Source: Sediminibacterium sp. KACHI17 (GTDB lineage Bacteria > Bacteroidota > Bacteroidia > Chitinophagales > Chitinophagaceae). Taken from it: 64,000 nt of DNA. Below the pieces are notes generated by a model. The model made no database searches. It had not been told where the DNA came from and worked only from the letters and a program-made list of their open reading frames with translations. How positions within the stretch are numbered: the stretch's first letter is position 1; every line of letters starts with the position of its first letter. Shown here piece after piece: positions 1 through 9,259 of this stretch. The stretch is from the NCBI RefSeq assembly GCF_040362915.1, contig NZ_AP029612.1, positions 2,666,001 through 2,730,000 on the forward strand, written 5' to 3'. The position numbers were made by a program, and so were the translations under genes.

Positions 1-1855
1 CTGCAATCTTACGAAGGATTCTACGCATGATCTTTCCGCTTCTTGTTTTGGGTAATCCATTTACAAACTGAATTTTATCAGGTTTTGCAATGGCACCAAT
101 GATTCTGGTAACAGTTTGCAAAATATCTTTTCTTACCAGATCACCTGTTCCATGCGTGTCTTGAGCATGTGAGCCTTGGTAGATCACATAAGCATAAATG
201 CCTTGTCCTTTGATATCATGCGGATAACCTACTACTGCACTTTCTACCACGCCAGCATGCATATTAATGGCATTCTCTACTTCTGCAGTACCGATACGAT
301 GTCCGCTAACATTCAATACATCATCCACTCTTCCAGTGATACGGAAGAAACCATCCTTGTTTTTCAGTGCTCCGTCGCCTGTGAAGTACATGTTCTCGTA
401 AGTAGCAAAATAGTTGGTGCGACATCTTTCATGATCACCATAAGTGGTTCTTAAGATGGATGGCCATGGAGCTTTGATACAGAGATTACCGGATATGGTT
501 TCTTCGCCTTCCTGAATGATCTCTTTTCCATTTTCATCTACTAAAACCATTTGCAGACCAGGCATTGGCAATGTTGCCCATCCGGGTTTAGCCGGGGTAA
601 TACCTGCCAGATTCGAGATCAGGCATCCACCTGTTTCTGTTTGCCACCAGGTGTCAACGATCGGACACTTTCTTTTACCCACATGTTCATCATACCAATG
701 CCAAGCTTCTTCATTGATCGGTTCACCAACGGTACCCAATACTTTTAATGAGGAGAGATTCTTTCCTTGTAAAGGACCTAATCCAAAACCCATCAGACTA
801 CGAATGGCTGTTGGGGCAGTATACAAAATGTTGACTTTATACTTGTCTACAATATCCCAGAATCTACCGGCATCGGGCCAGGTAGGAACACCTTCAAATA
901 ATAATGAAGTAGCGCCAGCGCTTAAAGGTCCGTATACGATATAACTATGTCCAGTGATCCAGCCAATATCTGCAGTACAGAAATGAACTTGTCCGGGTTC
1001 ATATTGAAATACGTTCACGAAAGTGTAATTGGTGTATATCATATAACCTGCTACACTATGTACGACACCTTTGGGTTTTCCTGTAGATCCGGATGTATAA
1101 AGGATGAATAATGGATCTTCTGCATCCATTTCTTCTGCCTCAATAAAAGTGATTCCTTTTTCTTCTACTTGTTTCATCTCATCCTCCCACCATACATCTC
1201 TTCCTTTGATCATGGATACCGGAGTGCGAGTGCGTGTAGCAACGATCACACGCTTTACGGTTTTATTACCAATGAGTGCATCATCGATCACGCTTTTTAA
1301 AGGAATATCTTTAGCACCACGGTAAGCACCATCACAGGTAACGATGAATGCTGCTTTGGCATCTTCTAGTCTGTCAGCGATACTTTGTGCTGAGAAGCCT
1401 CCAAATACTACTGAGTGAATGGCACCGATTCGAGCACATGCCAATACAGCGATCGCCAATTCGGGGATCATCCCCATATAGATGCAAACACGATCTCCTT
1501 TTTGAACGCCATTATTTTTGAGTACGTGTGCGAACTGACAAACCTTCTCGTGTAATTTTTTATAAGTAAGTATCCGATGATTCTCATCCGGAGCATTGGG
1601 TTCCCAGATGATGGCAGGATGATTGGCTTTGGTAGCAAGATGACGGTCTAAACAATTTTCAGTGATATTCAGTTTTCCACCTTTGAACCATTCTACTTTC
1701 GGAGCAGTAAAATTCCAGTCAAGTACGGTATCCCATTTTTTCTTCCATGTGAAGTGTTCAGCAATGGAGCCCCAGAATCCTTCAGGGTCCTGAATACTTT
1801 TTTGATATGCTTCCTGATAGGCTTCAAAACTTTTGATCTGATAGGGGTATGACAT
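1..1855 (-). CDS. acs: Acetyl-CoA synthetase, 3' end beyond the window
   Basis: This AMP-forming ligase activates acetate with ATP and CoA to acetyl-CoA in the cytoplasm. The reading frame is open from an ATG at 1855 to base 1, giving about 618 codons. The family is usually 630-650 residues, so only about 20-30 C-terminal residues are missing. The N-terminus (SFEAYQEAYQ, then FWGSIAEHFTWKKKWD) is typical of Acs. The C-terminal motif GLPKTRSGKIMRRIL near residues 599-613 contains the lysine that is reversibly acetylated in the family. The gene is separated from the peroxidase gene by a terminator and is probably transcribed alone. Identification is firm. Confidence 0.95.
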   Translation of the reverse strand, partial: MSYPYQIKSFEAYQEAYQKSIQDPEGFWGSIAEHFTWKKKWDTVLDWNFTAPKVEWFKGGKLNITENCLDRHLATKANHPAIIWEPNAPDENHRILTYKKLHEKVCQFAHVLKNNGVQKGDRVCIYMGMIPELAIAVLACARIGAIHSVVFGGFSAQSIADRLEDAKAAFIVTCDGAYRGAKDIPLKSVIDDALIGNKTVKRVIVATRTRTPVSMIKGRDVWWEDEMKQVEEKGITFIEAEEMDAEDPLFILYTSGSTGKPKGVVHSVAGYMIYTNYTFVNVFQYEPGQVHFCTADIGWITGHSYIVYGPLSAGATSLLFEGVPTWPDAGRFWDIVDKYKVNILYTAPTAIRSLMGFGLGPLQGKNLSSLKVLGTVGEPINEEAWHWYDEHVGKRKCPIVDTWWQTETGGCLISNLAGITPAKPGWATLPMPGLQMVLVDENGKEIIQEGEETISGNLCIKAPWPSILRTTYGDHERCRTNYFATYENMYFTGDGALKNKDGFFRITGRVDDVLNVSGHRIGTAEVENAINMHAGVVESAVVGYPHDIKGQGIYAYVIYQGSHAQDTHGTGDLVRKDILQTVTRIIGAIAKPDKIQFVNGLPKTRSGKIMRRILRKIA

Positions 1856-1931
1856 ACCAGTGAATTTTAGGCTATAAATATACTGTATGCCATTCCTTAA
1901 TTTGTGAATGTTTTGTATAAATATCTCATAC

Positions 1932-1964
1932 AAAAAAACCGACCAGGTAAGTGGTCGGTTTTTT
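1932..1964 (-). terminator. Rho-independent terminator after the peroxidase gene
   Basis: AACCGACC (1937-1944) pairs with GGTCGGTT (1953-1960) around an 8-nt loop. A-runs and T-runs flank the stem on both sides, so it could work in both directions. It lies 15 bp after the minus-strand peroxidase stop codon. Confidence 0.8.
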
Positions 1965-1979
1965 AAGAAGTTGGTTGAA

Positions 1980-2531
1980 TTATTTCACGTACTTCAAAAT
2001 TTCTTCGCTATCAGGTGTTACTTTACTTGGAAAGTAAGCGATCATCTTTCCATTTTCATCCAATAAAAATTTATTGAAGTTCCATTTGATATCTGCATCT
2101 AAAACGCCATTCTTGGCTTTGCTGGTCAGCCACTGATAAATAGGTGCCATGTCTTCTCCTTTAACACTCACTTTACTTGCCAATGGAAATTTCACGCCAA
2201 AACGTGCTTTACAGAACTGCTGAATTTCTCCATCGCTACCCGGCTCTTGTCCGCCAAAATTATTTGCAGGGAAACCTACGATCACCAGCTTGTCTTTGTA
2301 TTCGTCATATACTTTCTGCAATGCTTCGTATTGTGGTGTATAGCCGCACTTAGAAGCGGTATTCACAACCAAAATCTTCTTTCCTTTGAATTTTGCGAAA
2401 TCGATGGTTCCACCTTCGATCGATTTTACTTTAAAAGAATGAATGCTGCCATTGTCAGGTAAGGTGAAGGCAGACATGATGACCAGTGCTACAAATGAGA
2501 GAACGTATTTCATACAATAGATTTTTTTCAA
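1980..2531 (-). CDS. Secreted glutathione/thioredoxin peroxidase
   Basis: This is a glutathione-peroxidase-family enzyme that reduces hydroperoxides. In bacteria such enzymes usually take electrons from thioredoxin. The catalytic set is visible: Cys62 in NTASKCGYTPQ, Gln95 in FGGQEPG, and Trp150-Asn151 in IKWNFNKFLL. A hydrophobic N-terminus (residues 7-24) looks like a signal peptide, suggesting a periplasmic location. A second ATG at residue 7 (2513) is an equally plausible start. The length of 183 aa fits the family plus a leader. Confidence 0.9.
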   Translation of the reverse strand: MKKIYCMKYVLSFVALVIMSAFTLPDNGSIHSFKVKSIEGGTIDFAKFKGKKILVVNTASKCGYTPQYEALQKVYDEYKDKLVIVGFPANNFGGQEPGSDGEIQQFCKARFGVKFPLASKVSVKGEDMAPIYQWLTSKAKNGVLDADIKWNFNKFLLDENGKMIAYFPSKVTPDSEEILKYVK

Positions 2532-2590
2532 AATAACACTTAAATAAGGGAATTGTTATGGCTTTTCGGTGAATGGATGAAAATTGCAGT

Positions 2591-3280
2591 TTACAATGTA
2601 TAAGCGGCAGCTGCAAGACTAAGTCTACAGTTTGGTATTGACATCAGCGTTTGTCCACAAGCTTCCAAAGTAGCACCTGTTGTGATCACATCATCTACTA
2701 ACAATACATGTTTATCTATCAACTGCTCAGATGCTGATATTTTGAATACGCCTTCCATATTCTGCCATCTGGATAGCCGGTTTTGGGTGGTTTGACTATC
2801 CGTAAACTTTTCTCTTTGTAACAGTTGGGTCTTTAGGGGCCTTGACCAGACCTCTCTGATACCCTCACATATGACTTCGGCCTGATTATACCCTCTTTTA
2901 AATTCTTTTTTTGGGTTCAACGGGAGTGGCAGAAGCAGATCGATGTCAGCGAAACGAGGTTCAGATCTAAGGGCATACCCCATCATTCTGCCTAAAAAGA
3001 GTCCGGCATGCTTATTTTGCCGGTATTTAAGCTGTACCATCAGCTCCTGTACCAGTGAATGCTTGGTAAAATAGTATAGGGCGCCGGCCTGTTCTACCCG
3101 AATCCGGCCAAAAAAGGCTTTTTCGACCGGATTATTCATTTTTCCGAAAAACCCCGTTTCAGGCAGTTGGTGGATACATCGGCTGCACAGTTGCTGGCTG
3201 AGCCCTAAATGATCGCTACCGCAACCCAAACAGTAATGCGGATAAACAAGCTGTAATAAAGATCGGGTTATAGATATCAT
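2591..3280 (-). CDS. comF: ComF family amidophosphoribosyltransferase-like protein
   Basis: ComF proteins act in DNA uptake and recombination; their biochemical role is poorly defined. The N-terminus carries a zinc-ribbon-like cysteine set (Cys17, 20, 32, 35). Residues around 196-204 form the PRPP-binding loop DDVITTGAT of type I phosphoribosyltransferases. The length of 229 aa is normal. It lies downstream of radA on the same strand, and a comEC gene is also in the window, so DNA uptake machinery is represented. The start at 3280 is the first ATG. Confidence 0.88.
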   Translation of the reverse strand: MISITRSLLQLVYPHYCLGCGSDHLGLSQQLCSRCIHQLPETGFFGKMNNPVEKAFFGRIRVEQAGALYYFTKHSLVQELMVQLKYRQNKHAGLFLGRMMGYALRSEPRFADIDLLLPLPLNPKKEFKRGYNQAEVICEGIREVWSRPLKTQLLQREKFTDSQTTQNRLSRWQNMEGVFKISASEQLIDKHVLLVDDVITTGATLEACGQTLMSIPNCRLSLAAAAYTL

Positions 3281-3329
3281 CCCCCTAAACTAAACAGGAT
3301 CACATGCGTATTTTCCGCAGAAATGTTGA

Positions 3330-3386
3330 ATGTAAAAGTGAAAGGTGAAATTGTTTCTTTACACTTTTCACCTTTCACTTTTACAT
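3330..3386. repeat. Heptamer-unit hairpin element, site 1
   Basis: A perfect 21-bp inverted repeat (3330-3350 and 3366-3386) with a 15-nt loop. Each arm is built from 7-bp units of the form CACYTTT or its complement. It lies between radA and comF, just downstream of the radA stop, and could end or stabilise the radA transcript. Confidence 0.8.
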
Positions 3387-3388
3387 CC

Positions 3389-4759
3389 TTAAAAAAGTTG
3401 CTGATATACCTCATCTACCCGACTCAACGCAACTACTTGGATCTTGTAGGCTTGTGGATTGAAACTTTTCTTGTTGTACTTCGAAACGAATATTTTTTCA
3501 AATCCGAGTTTCTCTGCTTCAGCAATACGTTGTTCTATTTTATTAACAGCTCTGATCTCGCCATTCAATCCTACTTCACCTGCAAAACACACATGAGGCG
3601 GAAGCGGAATATCTTCATAGGAAGAGAGTAAAGCGCAGATGACAGCGAGATCAATCGATGGGTCTTCTACTTTAATACCCCCTGCAATGTTTACAAAAAC
3701 ATCTTTCATTCCAAATTGAAATCCACCTCGTTTTTCAAGTACGGCTAATAACAATTGAAGTCTTCGGGTATCAAAACCGGTCACAGTTCTCTGTGGGGTT
3801 CCGTAAACACTTTGTGTCACCAATGCTTGTACTTCAATGAGTAATGGACGCATACCTTCAAGGGTTGCAGCAATACCACTACCACTTAACTGATCCTCTC
3901 GTTGAGCGATCAAAATTTCTGAAGGATTGGATACTACTCGCATACCATCACCTGTCATTTCATAAATACCCAACTCGGCGGTACTGCCAAAGCGATTTTT
4001 CAAAGTTCTTAAGATCCTATAAGCATAATGTCGATCACCTTCGAACTGCAAAACCGTGTCTACCATGTGTTCCAGCACTTTTGGTCCTGCAATGGCGCCA
4101 TCTTTAGTGATATGTCCGATCAAAAAAACAGGGGTGCTGGTTTCTTTTGCGAAGCGTTGAAATTCAGCTGCACATTCCCTGATCTGAGAAACGGTTCCTG
4201 CAGATGAATCAATCAGATTGGACTGTAATGTTTGAATCGAATCAACGATTACTAACTGGGGTTTCAGTTTTTTGATTTCCTGAAAAATCGTTTGTGTTGA
4301 TGTTTCTGTGAGCAGATAGAAATTTTCATTTTTGATCTTTAATCGATCCGCTCTCATTTTGATCTGTTGCTCACTTTCTTCCCCGCTGATATATAAAACT
4401 TTGAGTTGATTGAGCAGTAAACCATTTTGCAAAAACAAAGTACTCTTACCTATGCCAGGTTCGCCTGCCACTAAAATGATGCTACCCGGAACAATGCCTC
4501 CTCCCAATACTCGATCTAATTCCGGATCTCGACTTTGGATTCTTTTTTCTTCGGTTGTTTGTACCTCATTTAAAGAAATCGTTTTAGTTTTTCTTTTTTC
4601 TTCTTTGTAATCATCCCATTTTTCTTCTTTCACATTTCCTTTATCCAATACTTCCTCAACAAAAGTATTCCACTGAGAACAGGCCGGACATTTTCCGATC
4701 CACTTCGCACTTTCATAGCCACAATTGCTGCAGAAAAAAGCTGTTTTAATCTTACTCAT
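3389..4759 (-). CDS. radA: DNA repair protein RadA/Sms
   Basis: RadA is a RecA-like ATPase and helicase that promotes branch migration during recombination. It has an N-terminal C4 zinc finger (Cys10, 13, 24, 27), a Walker A loop GEPGIGKST at residues 99-107, the RadA-specific KNRFG motif near residue 255, and a C-terminal Lon-protease-like domain. The length of 456 aa is standard. It precedes comF on the same strand, separated by a long hairpin. Identification is firm. Confidence 0.96.
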   Translation of the reverse strand: MSKIKTAFFCSNCGYESAKWIGKCPACSQWNTFVEEVLDKGNVKEEKWDDYKEEKRKTKTISLNEVQTTEEKRIQSRDPELDRVLGGGIVPGSIILVAGEPGIGKSTLFLQNGLLLNQLKVLYISGEESEQQIKMRADRLKIKNENFYLLTETSTQTIFQEIKKLKPQLVIVDSIQTLQSNLIDSSAGTVSQIRECAAEFQRFAKETSTPVFLIGHITKDGAIAGPKVLEHMVDTVLQFEGDRHYAYRILRTLKNRFGSTAELGIYEMTGDGMRVVSNPSEILIAQREDQLSGSGIAATLEGMRPLLIEVQALVTQSVYGTPQRTVTGFDTRRLQLLLAVLEKRGGFQFGMKDVFVNIAGGIKVEDPSIDLAVICALLSSYEDIPLPPHVCFAGEVGLNGEIRAVNKIEQRIAEAEKLGFEKIFVSKYNKKSFNPQAYKIQVVALSRVDEVYQQLF

Positions 4760-5218
4760 TTGCTAAAGGTACTGTTGAAATGATGAGTTCTTTTCAGGAA
4801 AAAAATGCGCAAAAAGAAATGATGAAATCTTGTGTAAAATCATCCATAATTTGGATAAAAAATTCGCAATTCAAAAAAGACAAAAAACGCTGAAACGCAG
4901 CAGTGACGGGCATGTAAAAGGGCCAACATTGCTGTTGACCCTGTTTACTTACTAACCCATTAAATTCTACCACTAAGTTACAAAACCGAGCCACATGGCA
5001 AAATAATTTTTGGGTTCTGTGAATAATTTTTTAACCCCGAAATTATTCGTAGATGACCTTAACAGTTTGTTAATCAAAAGGGTTACAGTCATTTTGTCGA
5101 AGTGGGGAAAAATGTCATTTTTTTTGGTGCTTTTTGTCAGAAATCGGGGATTTTAAGGCGTCAATTCCCTTTTTTTCGGATTGGTAGGCAATTTGCTGCT
5201 CTATCCGAAATTAGTCGT
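4760..5218. other. 459-bp gene-free region between divergent radA and metallopeptidase genes
   Basis: It should hold the promoters for both divergent genes. An imperfect hairpin (GGGCCAACA, then TGTTGACCC, near 4920-4941) lies inside it. A 66-codon minus-strand frame (4794-4994) has no recognisable features and is probably chance. I could not identify other structure here. Confidence 0.5.
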
Positions 5219-5908
5219 ATGAACTCTATCATGTTATTGTCTTTATTATTTATCGGGATCAGTTTCCTGGTTTCGATGCGGTTAAAGTCAAAATTTACCC
5301 ATTACAGCCATTTACCGATCACCAATGGAATGAGTGGTAAAGAGGTGGCTGAGCAAATGCTCCGCGACAACGGAATATATGATGTAAAAGTTATATCTGT
5401 TGAGGGTTTTCTCACCGATCACTATAATCCCATGAATAAAACTGTAAACCTGAGTCCGGAAGTGTATAGTGGAACCAGTATCGCATCAGCAGCAGTGGCA
5501 GCCCATGAATGTGGTCATGCTGTTCAACATGCAACCGCTTATAACTGGCTGATGTTGAGAAGCAGGCTGGTACCTTTCGTTCAGTTCAGTAGTTCTATTG
5601 TTCAATGGGTGTTGCTGGCAGGAATTGTGCTGTTGAATACATTTCCGATGTTATTATTGGGAGGCATCATTCTATTTGCTATCACCACAGTTTTCTCAGT
5701 GATCACATTACCGGTAGAATTTGATGCCAGTAACCGAGCATTGGCTTGGTTGGAAAATAAACGCGTATTGGTGAGTAAGGAACAGGAAGGAGCCAAAGAT
5801 GCTTTGAAATGGGCCGCAATGACATATGTAGTAGCAGCATTAGCTTCTGTTGCTACATTAATTCAATATGTATTGATCTTTTTGAGTGGGTCAAGAAATG
5901 ATGATTAA
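5219..5908 (+). CDS. YugP-type membrane zinc metallopeptidase
   Basis: This is a membrane-embedded neutral zinc metallopeptidase of the YugP family. The zinc-binding HECGH motif is at residues 96-100. Hydrophobic segments occur at the N-terminus (about 3-20) and in the C-terminal half. A longer frame opens at 5102, but its extra 39 residues are not hydrophobic or conserved in character. The ATG at 5219 gives 229 aa, the normal family length, so I chose it. The physiological substrate is unknown. Confidence 0.87.
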   Translation: MNSIMLLSLLFIGISFLVSMRLKSKFTHYSHLPITNGMSGKEVAEQMLRDNGIYDVKVISVEGFLTDHYNPMNKTVNLSPEVYSGTSIASAAVAAHECGHAVQHATAYNWLMLRSRLVPFVQFSSSIVQWVLLAGIVLLNTFPMLLLGGIILFAITTVFSVITLPVEFDASNRALAWLENKRVLVSKEQEGAKDALKWAAMTYVVAALASVATLIQYVLIFLSGSRNDD

Positions 5909-5914
5909 GTGGTA

Positions 5915-5993
5915 GTGAATGGTGAATTGTGAATTGTCAATTATAGTAAGCTCCTTTTTATTGACAATTCACAATTCACCATTGACCATTCAC
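5915..5993. repeat. Heptamer-unit hairpin element, site 2
   Basis: Arms at 5915-5941 and 5960-5993 are made of 7-bp units of the form ATTSACM. The arms pair except that the 3' arm carries one additional unit (ATTGACC). It fills the gap between the convergent metallopeptidase and RNase G genes. Confidence 0.82.
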
Positions 5994-5994
5994 A

Positions 5995-7554
5995 TTAAAA
6001 TTTGATCTCCTCTTCTCGTTCATCAAAGAACTTGAACTCTGTGAGATGATAATTAGTATTGGCTTGGGCCTTTACTTTCACTTTGTGTTTCTTTCTCCAC
6101 TTTTTAATGATAGAAGAGAAGAATCCTTTCGTGAGATAGGAGTGTACGATCGGATGTACCACGATCGTGAGATTTTTGTGTGAATGTGTTACGAGATAAT
6201 GTAATTTCTTTTCGATCTCATCCTCCAGTAATAATGTAGAAGTGATCTTTCCGGTGCCATTACATGCCGGACAGCTTTCCGCAGTATTAATATTTACTTC
6301 AGGACGCATACGCTGACGCGTGATCTGCAGTAATCCGAATTTAGAAATAGGAAGAACAGAATGTTTTGCACGATCCGCTTTCATGAATTGCTCCATGGCT
6401 TCCTGTACCTTTCTTTTATTATCGGGCAACTTCATATCAATGAAGTCGACAACGATGATGCCGCCAATATCACGTAAACGAAGCTGTCGGGCAATTTCTT
6501 CAGCTGCTTCTAGATTTGTCTCGAGTGCATTCTCTTCCTGATTATTGCTTACACTTTTATAACCACTGTTTACATCTATTACATGTAGCGCTTCAGTATG
6601 CTCAATGATCAGGTATGCGCCACTTGGCAGGTTCACGGTTTTTCCGAAAGATGATTTCACCTGTTTCGTTACACCATATTGATCGAAAATCGGAAGCCCG
6701 TTATGATAGAAAGAAACGATATCAGTTTTATCAGGTGCAATACGTTGGATATAAGATTGTGTGACCTGAAATAAATTTTTATCATTTACCACGATACGAT
6801 TGAAATCTGCACTCAACAGATCTCTGAGTATACTGGTTGTTTTGGTTTCTTCACTCAATATTCTCACAGGAGCAACAGCACCTTTCAAATTGTGTTGAAT
6901 GGTTTTCCAGGTTTCAACCAGTGCCAACATATCCTGATGCAGTTCTGCAGTACTCTTTCCTTCAGCTGCCGTACGTACGATCACACCAAAGTTTTTTGGA
7001 CGGATAGCTTCTACGATCTTATGCAGACGCTTGCGTTCATCTGAAGAATGAATTTTTTTGGATACAGCTACAATTTCATTGAAAGGGGTTACAACTACAA
7101 ATCGTCCGGGTAGTGATATCTCGCAACTCAGTCGCGGGCCTTTCGCTGCAATCGGTTCTTTTAATATCTGAACCAGTACATGAGGTTTGCCATTTAGTAC
7201 TTCATTGATTTTTCCTGTTTTTACGATCTCAGGTTCAGACTGGAATCTGGAAAAATCGAAAGGCTGTTCTCCTTTATCTGTCATCGCTATTTGCGTGAAC
7301 TTGATAATAGAACGAGCATATGGACTTAGATCCGTATAATGTAGAAATGCATCTTTTTCAAAACCCACATCCACGAACGCAGCATTCAGTCCGGGTATCA
7401 ATTTCTTGACTTTGCCCAGGTATAGGTCACCCACTGCAAAATTGGCGTCCGTTTTTTCGTTGTGCAGCTCCACCAGTTTTTTATCTTCCAACAATGCAAT
7501 TTCTACACCTGTTGGAGCAGCATTAATAATTAGTTCTTTGTTCACAAAGTGCAA
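5995..7554 (-). CDS. rng: Ribonuclease E/G family endoribonuclease
   Basis: RNase G cleaves single-stranded AU-rich RNA and takes part in rRNA maturation and mRNA decay. The N-terminal S1 domain begins near residue 40 (DLYLGKVKKLIPGLNAAFVD). The metal-binding aspartates lie in VIDVNSG and VVDFIDM, and the zinc-link cysteines in SCPACNGTG. The length of 519 aa matches RNase G rather than full RNase E. It follows the small basic protein, TPR protein and HU genes on the same strand. Confidence 0.94.
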   Translation of the reverse strand: MHFVNKELIINAAPTGVEIALLEDKKLVELHNEKTDANFAVGDLYLGKVKKLIPGLNAAFVDVGFEKDAFLHYTDLSPYARSIIKFTQIAMTDKGEQPFDFSRFQSEPEIVKTGKINEVLNGKPHVLVQILKEPIAAKGPRLSCEISLPGRFVVVTPFNEIVAVSKKIHSSDERKRLHKIVEAIRPKNFGVIVRTAAEGKSTAELHQDMLALVETWKTIQHNLKGAVAPVRILSEETKTTSILRDLLSADFNRIVVNDKNLFQVTQSYIQRIAPDKTDIVSFYHNGLPIFDQYGVTKQVKSSFGKTVNLPSGAYLIIEHTEALHVIDVNSGYKSVSNNQEENALETNLEAAEEIARQLRLRDIGGIIVVDFIDMKLPDNKRKVQEAMEQFMKADRAKHSVLPISKFGLLQITRQRMRPEVNINTAESCPACNGTGKITSTLLLEDEIEKKLHYLVTHSHKNLTIVVHPIVHSYLTKGFFSSIIKKWRKKHKVKVKAQANTNYHLTEFKFFDEREEEIKF

Positions 7555-7684
7555 CTTTTAAATACAAAATCACATACCGGTATTCGGTAGATCAACATCC
7601 ACAACATCTGTTGAGGCAGCCCAGGGAAAGGAAAAGGTAAAGTTGCGAAAAGGAGGAAGGTAAGGCTGCTTCCAGATAAGTGTT

Positions 7685-7724
7685 AAACGGGTTTAATCAG
7701 GCCGAAGCGAGATTAAACCCGTTT
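7685..7724. terminator. Perfect 14-bp hairpin
   Basis: AAACGGGTTTAATC (7685-7698) pairs perfectly with GATTAAACCCGTTT (7711-7724). The U-tract is weak in either direction. It lies after the small basic protein gene and before rng, so it may attenuate or process the message. Confidence 0.6.
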
Positions 7725-7750
7725 AGTATCATGATCGGTAATCCGAAGAA

Positions 7751-7846
7751 TTATTTATTCTTCTTCTTATGACGATTCTTTCTCAGACGCTTTTTACGTT
7801 TGTGTGTAGCGATCTTATGACGCTTTCTCTTCTTACCACAAGGCAT
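7751..7846 (-). CDS. Tiny, extremely basic protein, probable ribosomal protein
   Basis: This is a 31-residue protein starting MPCGKKRKRHK and ending RHKKKNK, with about two thirds Lys, Arg and His. Its composition and HK-KRKKR pattern resemble the very small ribosomal proteins related to mitochondrial AURKAIP1/mS38 and mycobacterial bS22. That assignment is an inference. It sits between the TPR gene and rng, which fits a role linked to RNA. It is easily missed because of its size. Confidence 0.7.
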   Translation of the reverse strand: MPCGKKRKRHKIATHKRKKRLRKNRHKKKNK

Positions 7847-7879
7847 ACCAAAGTAATTTTATACAGTTAAAAAATAAAT

Positions 7880-8731
7880 TTATCGTTTCAGTTCAGCGAT
7901 CCTTTTTTCCAGCGCTTGCTTAGCTTCCGGTATCGCCACTCTTTTCTTTGCTTCCTCATACCATTTGATCGCATTGGCCTTTTCATTATGAATATCATAA
8001 GACTCAGCCAAATTGAAAATGGCATCCAAATTTTCAGGATCTACTTTCAATACATTCAGAAAACGTTCGATGGCTTTATCATACTGACCGCTTTTCTTAC
8101 TGCCTAATCCAAGCATCATTTGTCCAAATACATTACCCGGATTCTTCTCCACCACTTCTCTGATCTTCATAATACCCTGCATCGGGTTATCTGAAATGTT
8201 TCCGAAAAGATAGCATGCCCCCAATCCGATCTTACTCGAATCATTGGCCGGATTGATGCTCAATGCCTGATCAAAAAGAACTTTCGCTTGTGAAGCCAGC
8301 CAGTTTTGCATGGCAGGCTCCCCCTCTGTCATCAGGTTGTCTAAAAACAGATGGGCGGCAAAGGTGAGGCTTTTTTCAGAATTTTCCAACTTGGCGGCTT
8401 CAGCCGTATACCAGGCATAGGGTTCAAAAATCCGCGCCGAATCGGCCCAGAACCTGGCTAACTGATGATATACATGGATCTTTTGCTCATTGATATCGCC
8501 CCTGACAACAGCATTCTCGAGGGCACCCAGACGGGCGACTTGCTCCGGACTGATCCGTTCTTTCGCTTTAACAAGCAAGTCTTCAAACTTAATAGATTGA
8601 TTTACAGTGCTGTGAGGCGCTTCGCCTTCTTTATGAACGTGTTTACTGGGGGAGATGGTTGGACTAAAAAAGTACAACAGAATGAATATTACCAAACCAC
8701 CACCCGCTAACAGAAGTTGCTGTTTCTTCAC
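7880..8731 (-). CDS. Membrane-anchored TPR protein
   Basis: One N-terminal transmembrane segment (about residues 6-23) is followed by a probably periplasmic region with tetratricopeptide repeats. The clearest repeat is near residues 205-260 (GQYDKAIERFLNVLKVDPEN, then a second copy). Its partner is unknown. It lies 21 bp downstream of the HU gene, so the two are probably cotranscribed. Confidence 0.82.
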   Translation of the reverse strand: MKKQQLLLAGGGLVIFILLYFFSPTISPSKHVHKEGEAPHSTVNQSIKFEDLLVKAKERISPEQVARLGALENAVVRGDINEQKIHVYHQLARFWADSARIFEPYAWYTAEAAKLENSEKSLTFAAHLFLDNLMTEGEPAMQNWLASQAKVLFDQALSINPANDSSKIGLGACYLFGNISDNPMQGIMKIREVVEKNPGNVFGQMMLGLGSKKSGQYDKAIERFLNVLKVDPENLDAIFNLAESYDIHNEKANAIKWYEEAKKRVAIPEAKQALEKRIAELKR

Positions 8732-8752
8732 TGATCGGAAATTTCGGCGAAG

Positions 8753-9043
8753 TTAGTCCGACTTCCGTTTGCTTTTTACTTCACTCACAAATTCTTTTGC
8801 CGGCTTAAAGGCAGGAATATAGTGTTCAGGTATTTCTACGGCTACATTTTTCTTGATATTGCGACCAATCTTGGCGGCACGCTTTTTTGTAATAAAACTG
8901 CCAAAGCCACGGATATAAATATTTTGTCCGTTGGAGAGGCTCTCCTTTACTTCTTTGAACATGGTTTCCAGCGTGACCAGTACATCCACTTTCGGTATAC
9001 CCGTTTTATCGGAAATCTGGTTGATGAGATCTGACTTTCTCAT
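8753..9043 (-). CDS. HU/IHF family DNA-binding protein
   Basis: This is a nucleoid-associated dimeric protein that bends DNA. Residues 1-96 cover the whole HU fold. GFGSFITKKRAAKIGRNIK at about 46-64 is the family signature, followed by the DNA-binding arm and a PAFKPAKEF C-terminal helix. The length of 96 aa is normal for HU/IHF. It is the first gene of the leftward group ending in rng. Confidence 0.95.
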   Translation of the reverse strand: MRKSDLINQISDKTGIPKVDVLVTLETMFKEVKESLSNGQNIYIRGFGSFITKKRAAKIGRNIKKNVAVEIPEHYIPAFKPAKEFVSEVKSKRKSD

Positions 9044-9259
9044 TTGTATAAAGTTATTTTATAAATCAGATTTAAAGTACGACAAAAAAACTGGTATTTG
9101 CAAGAAAGATAGTGTAAATTTTATGTGCGTTACTAATTGATAGATAAATGATTCAAACGGGCAACAATTGGTTAAGATTTGTTCATATTATAAATATAAT
9201 TATAGTTTATCAACTTTATTACCAGTCATGCGTTGTTTTGAGCATCTTTGTTTAATCGG

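Noticed and set aside
176..1325. Several plus-strand frames opposite acs
   Set aside because: They are antisense to a clear acetyl-CoA synthetase and have no recognisable protein features.
4794..4994. A 66-codon minus-strand frame upstream of radA
   Set aside because: No conserved motif, no clear start context, and composition like intergenic sequence.
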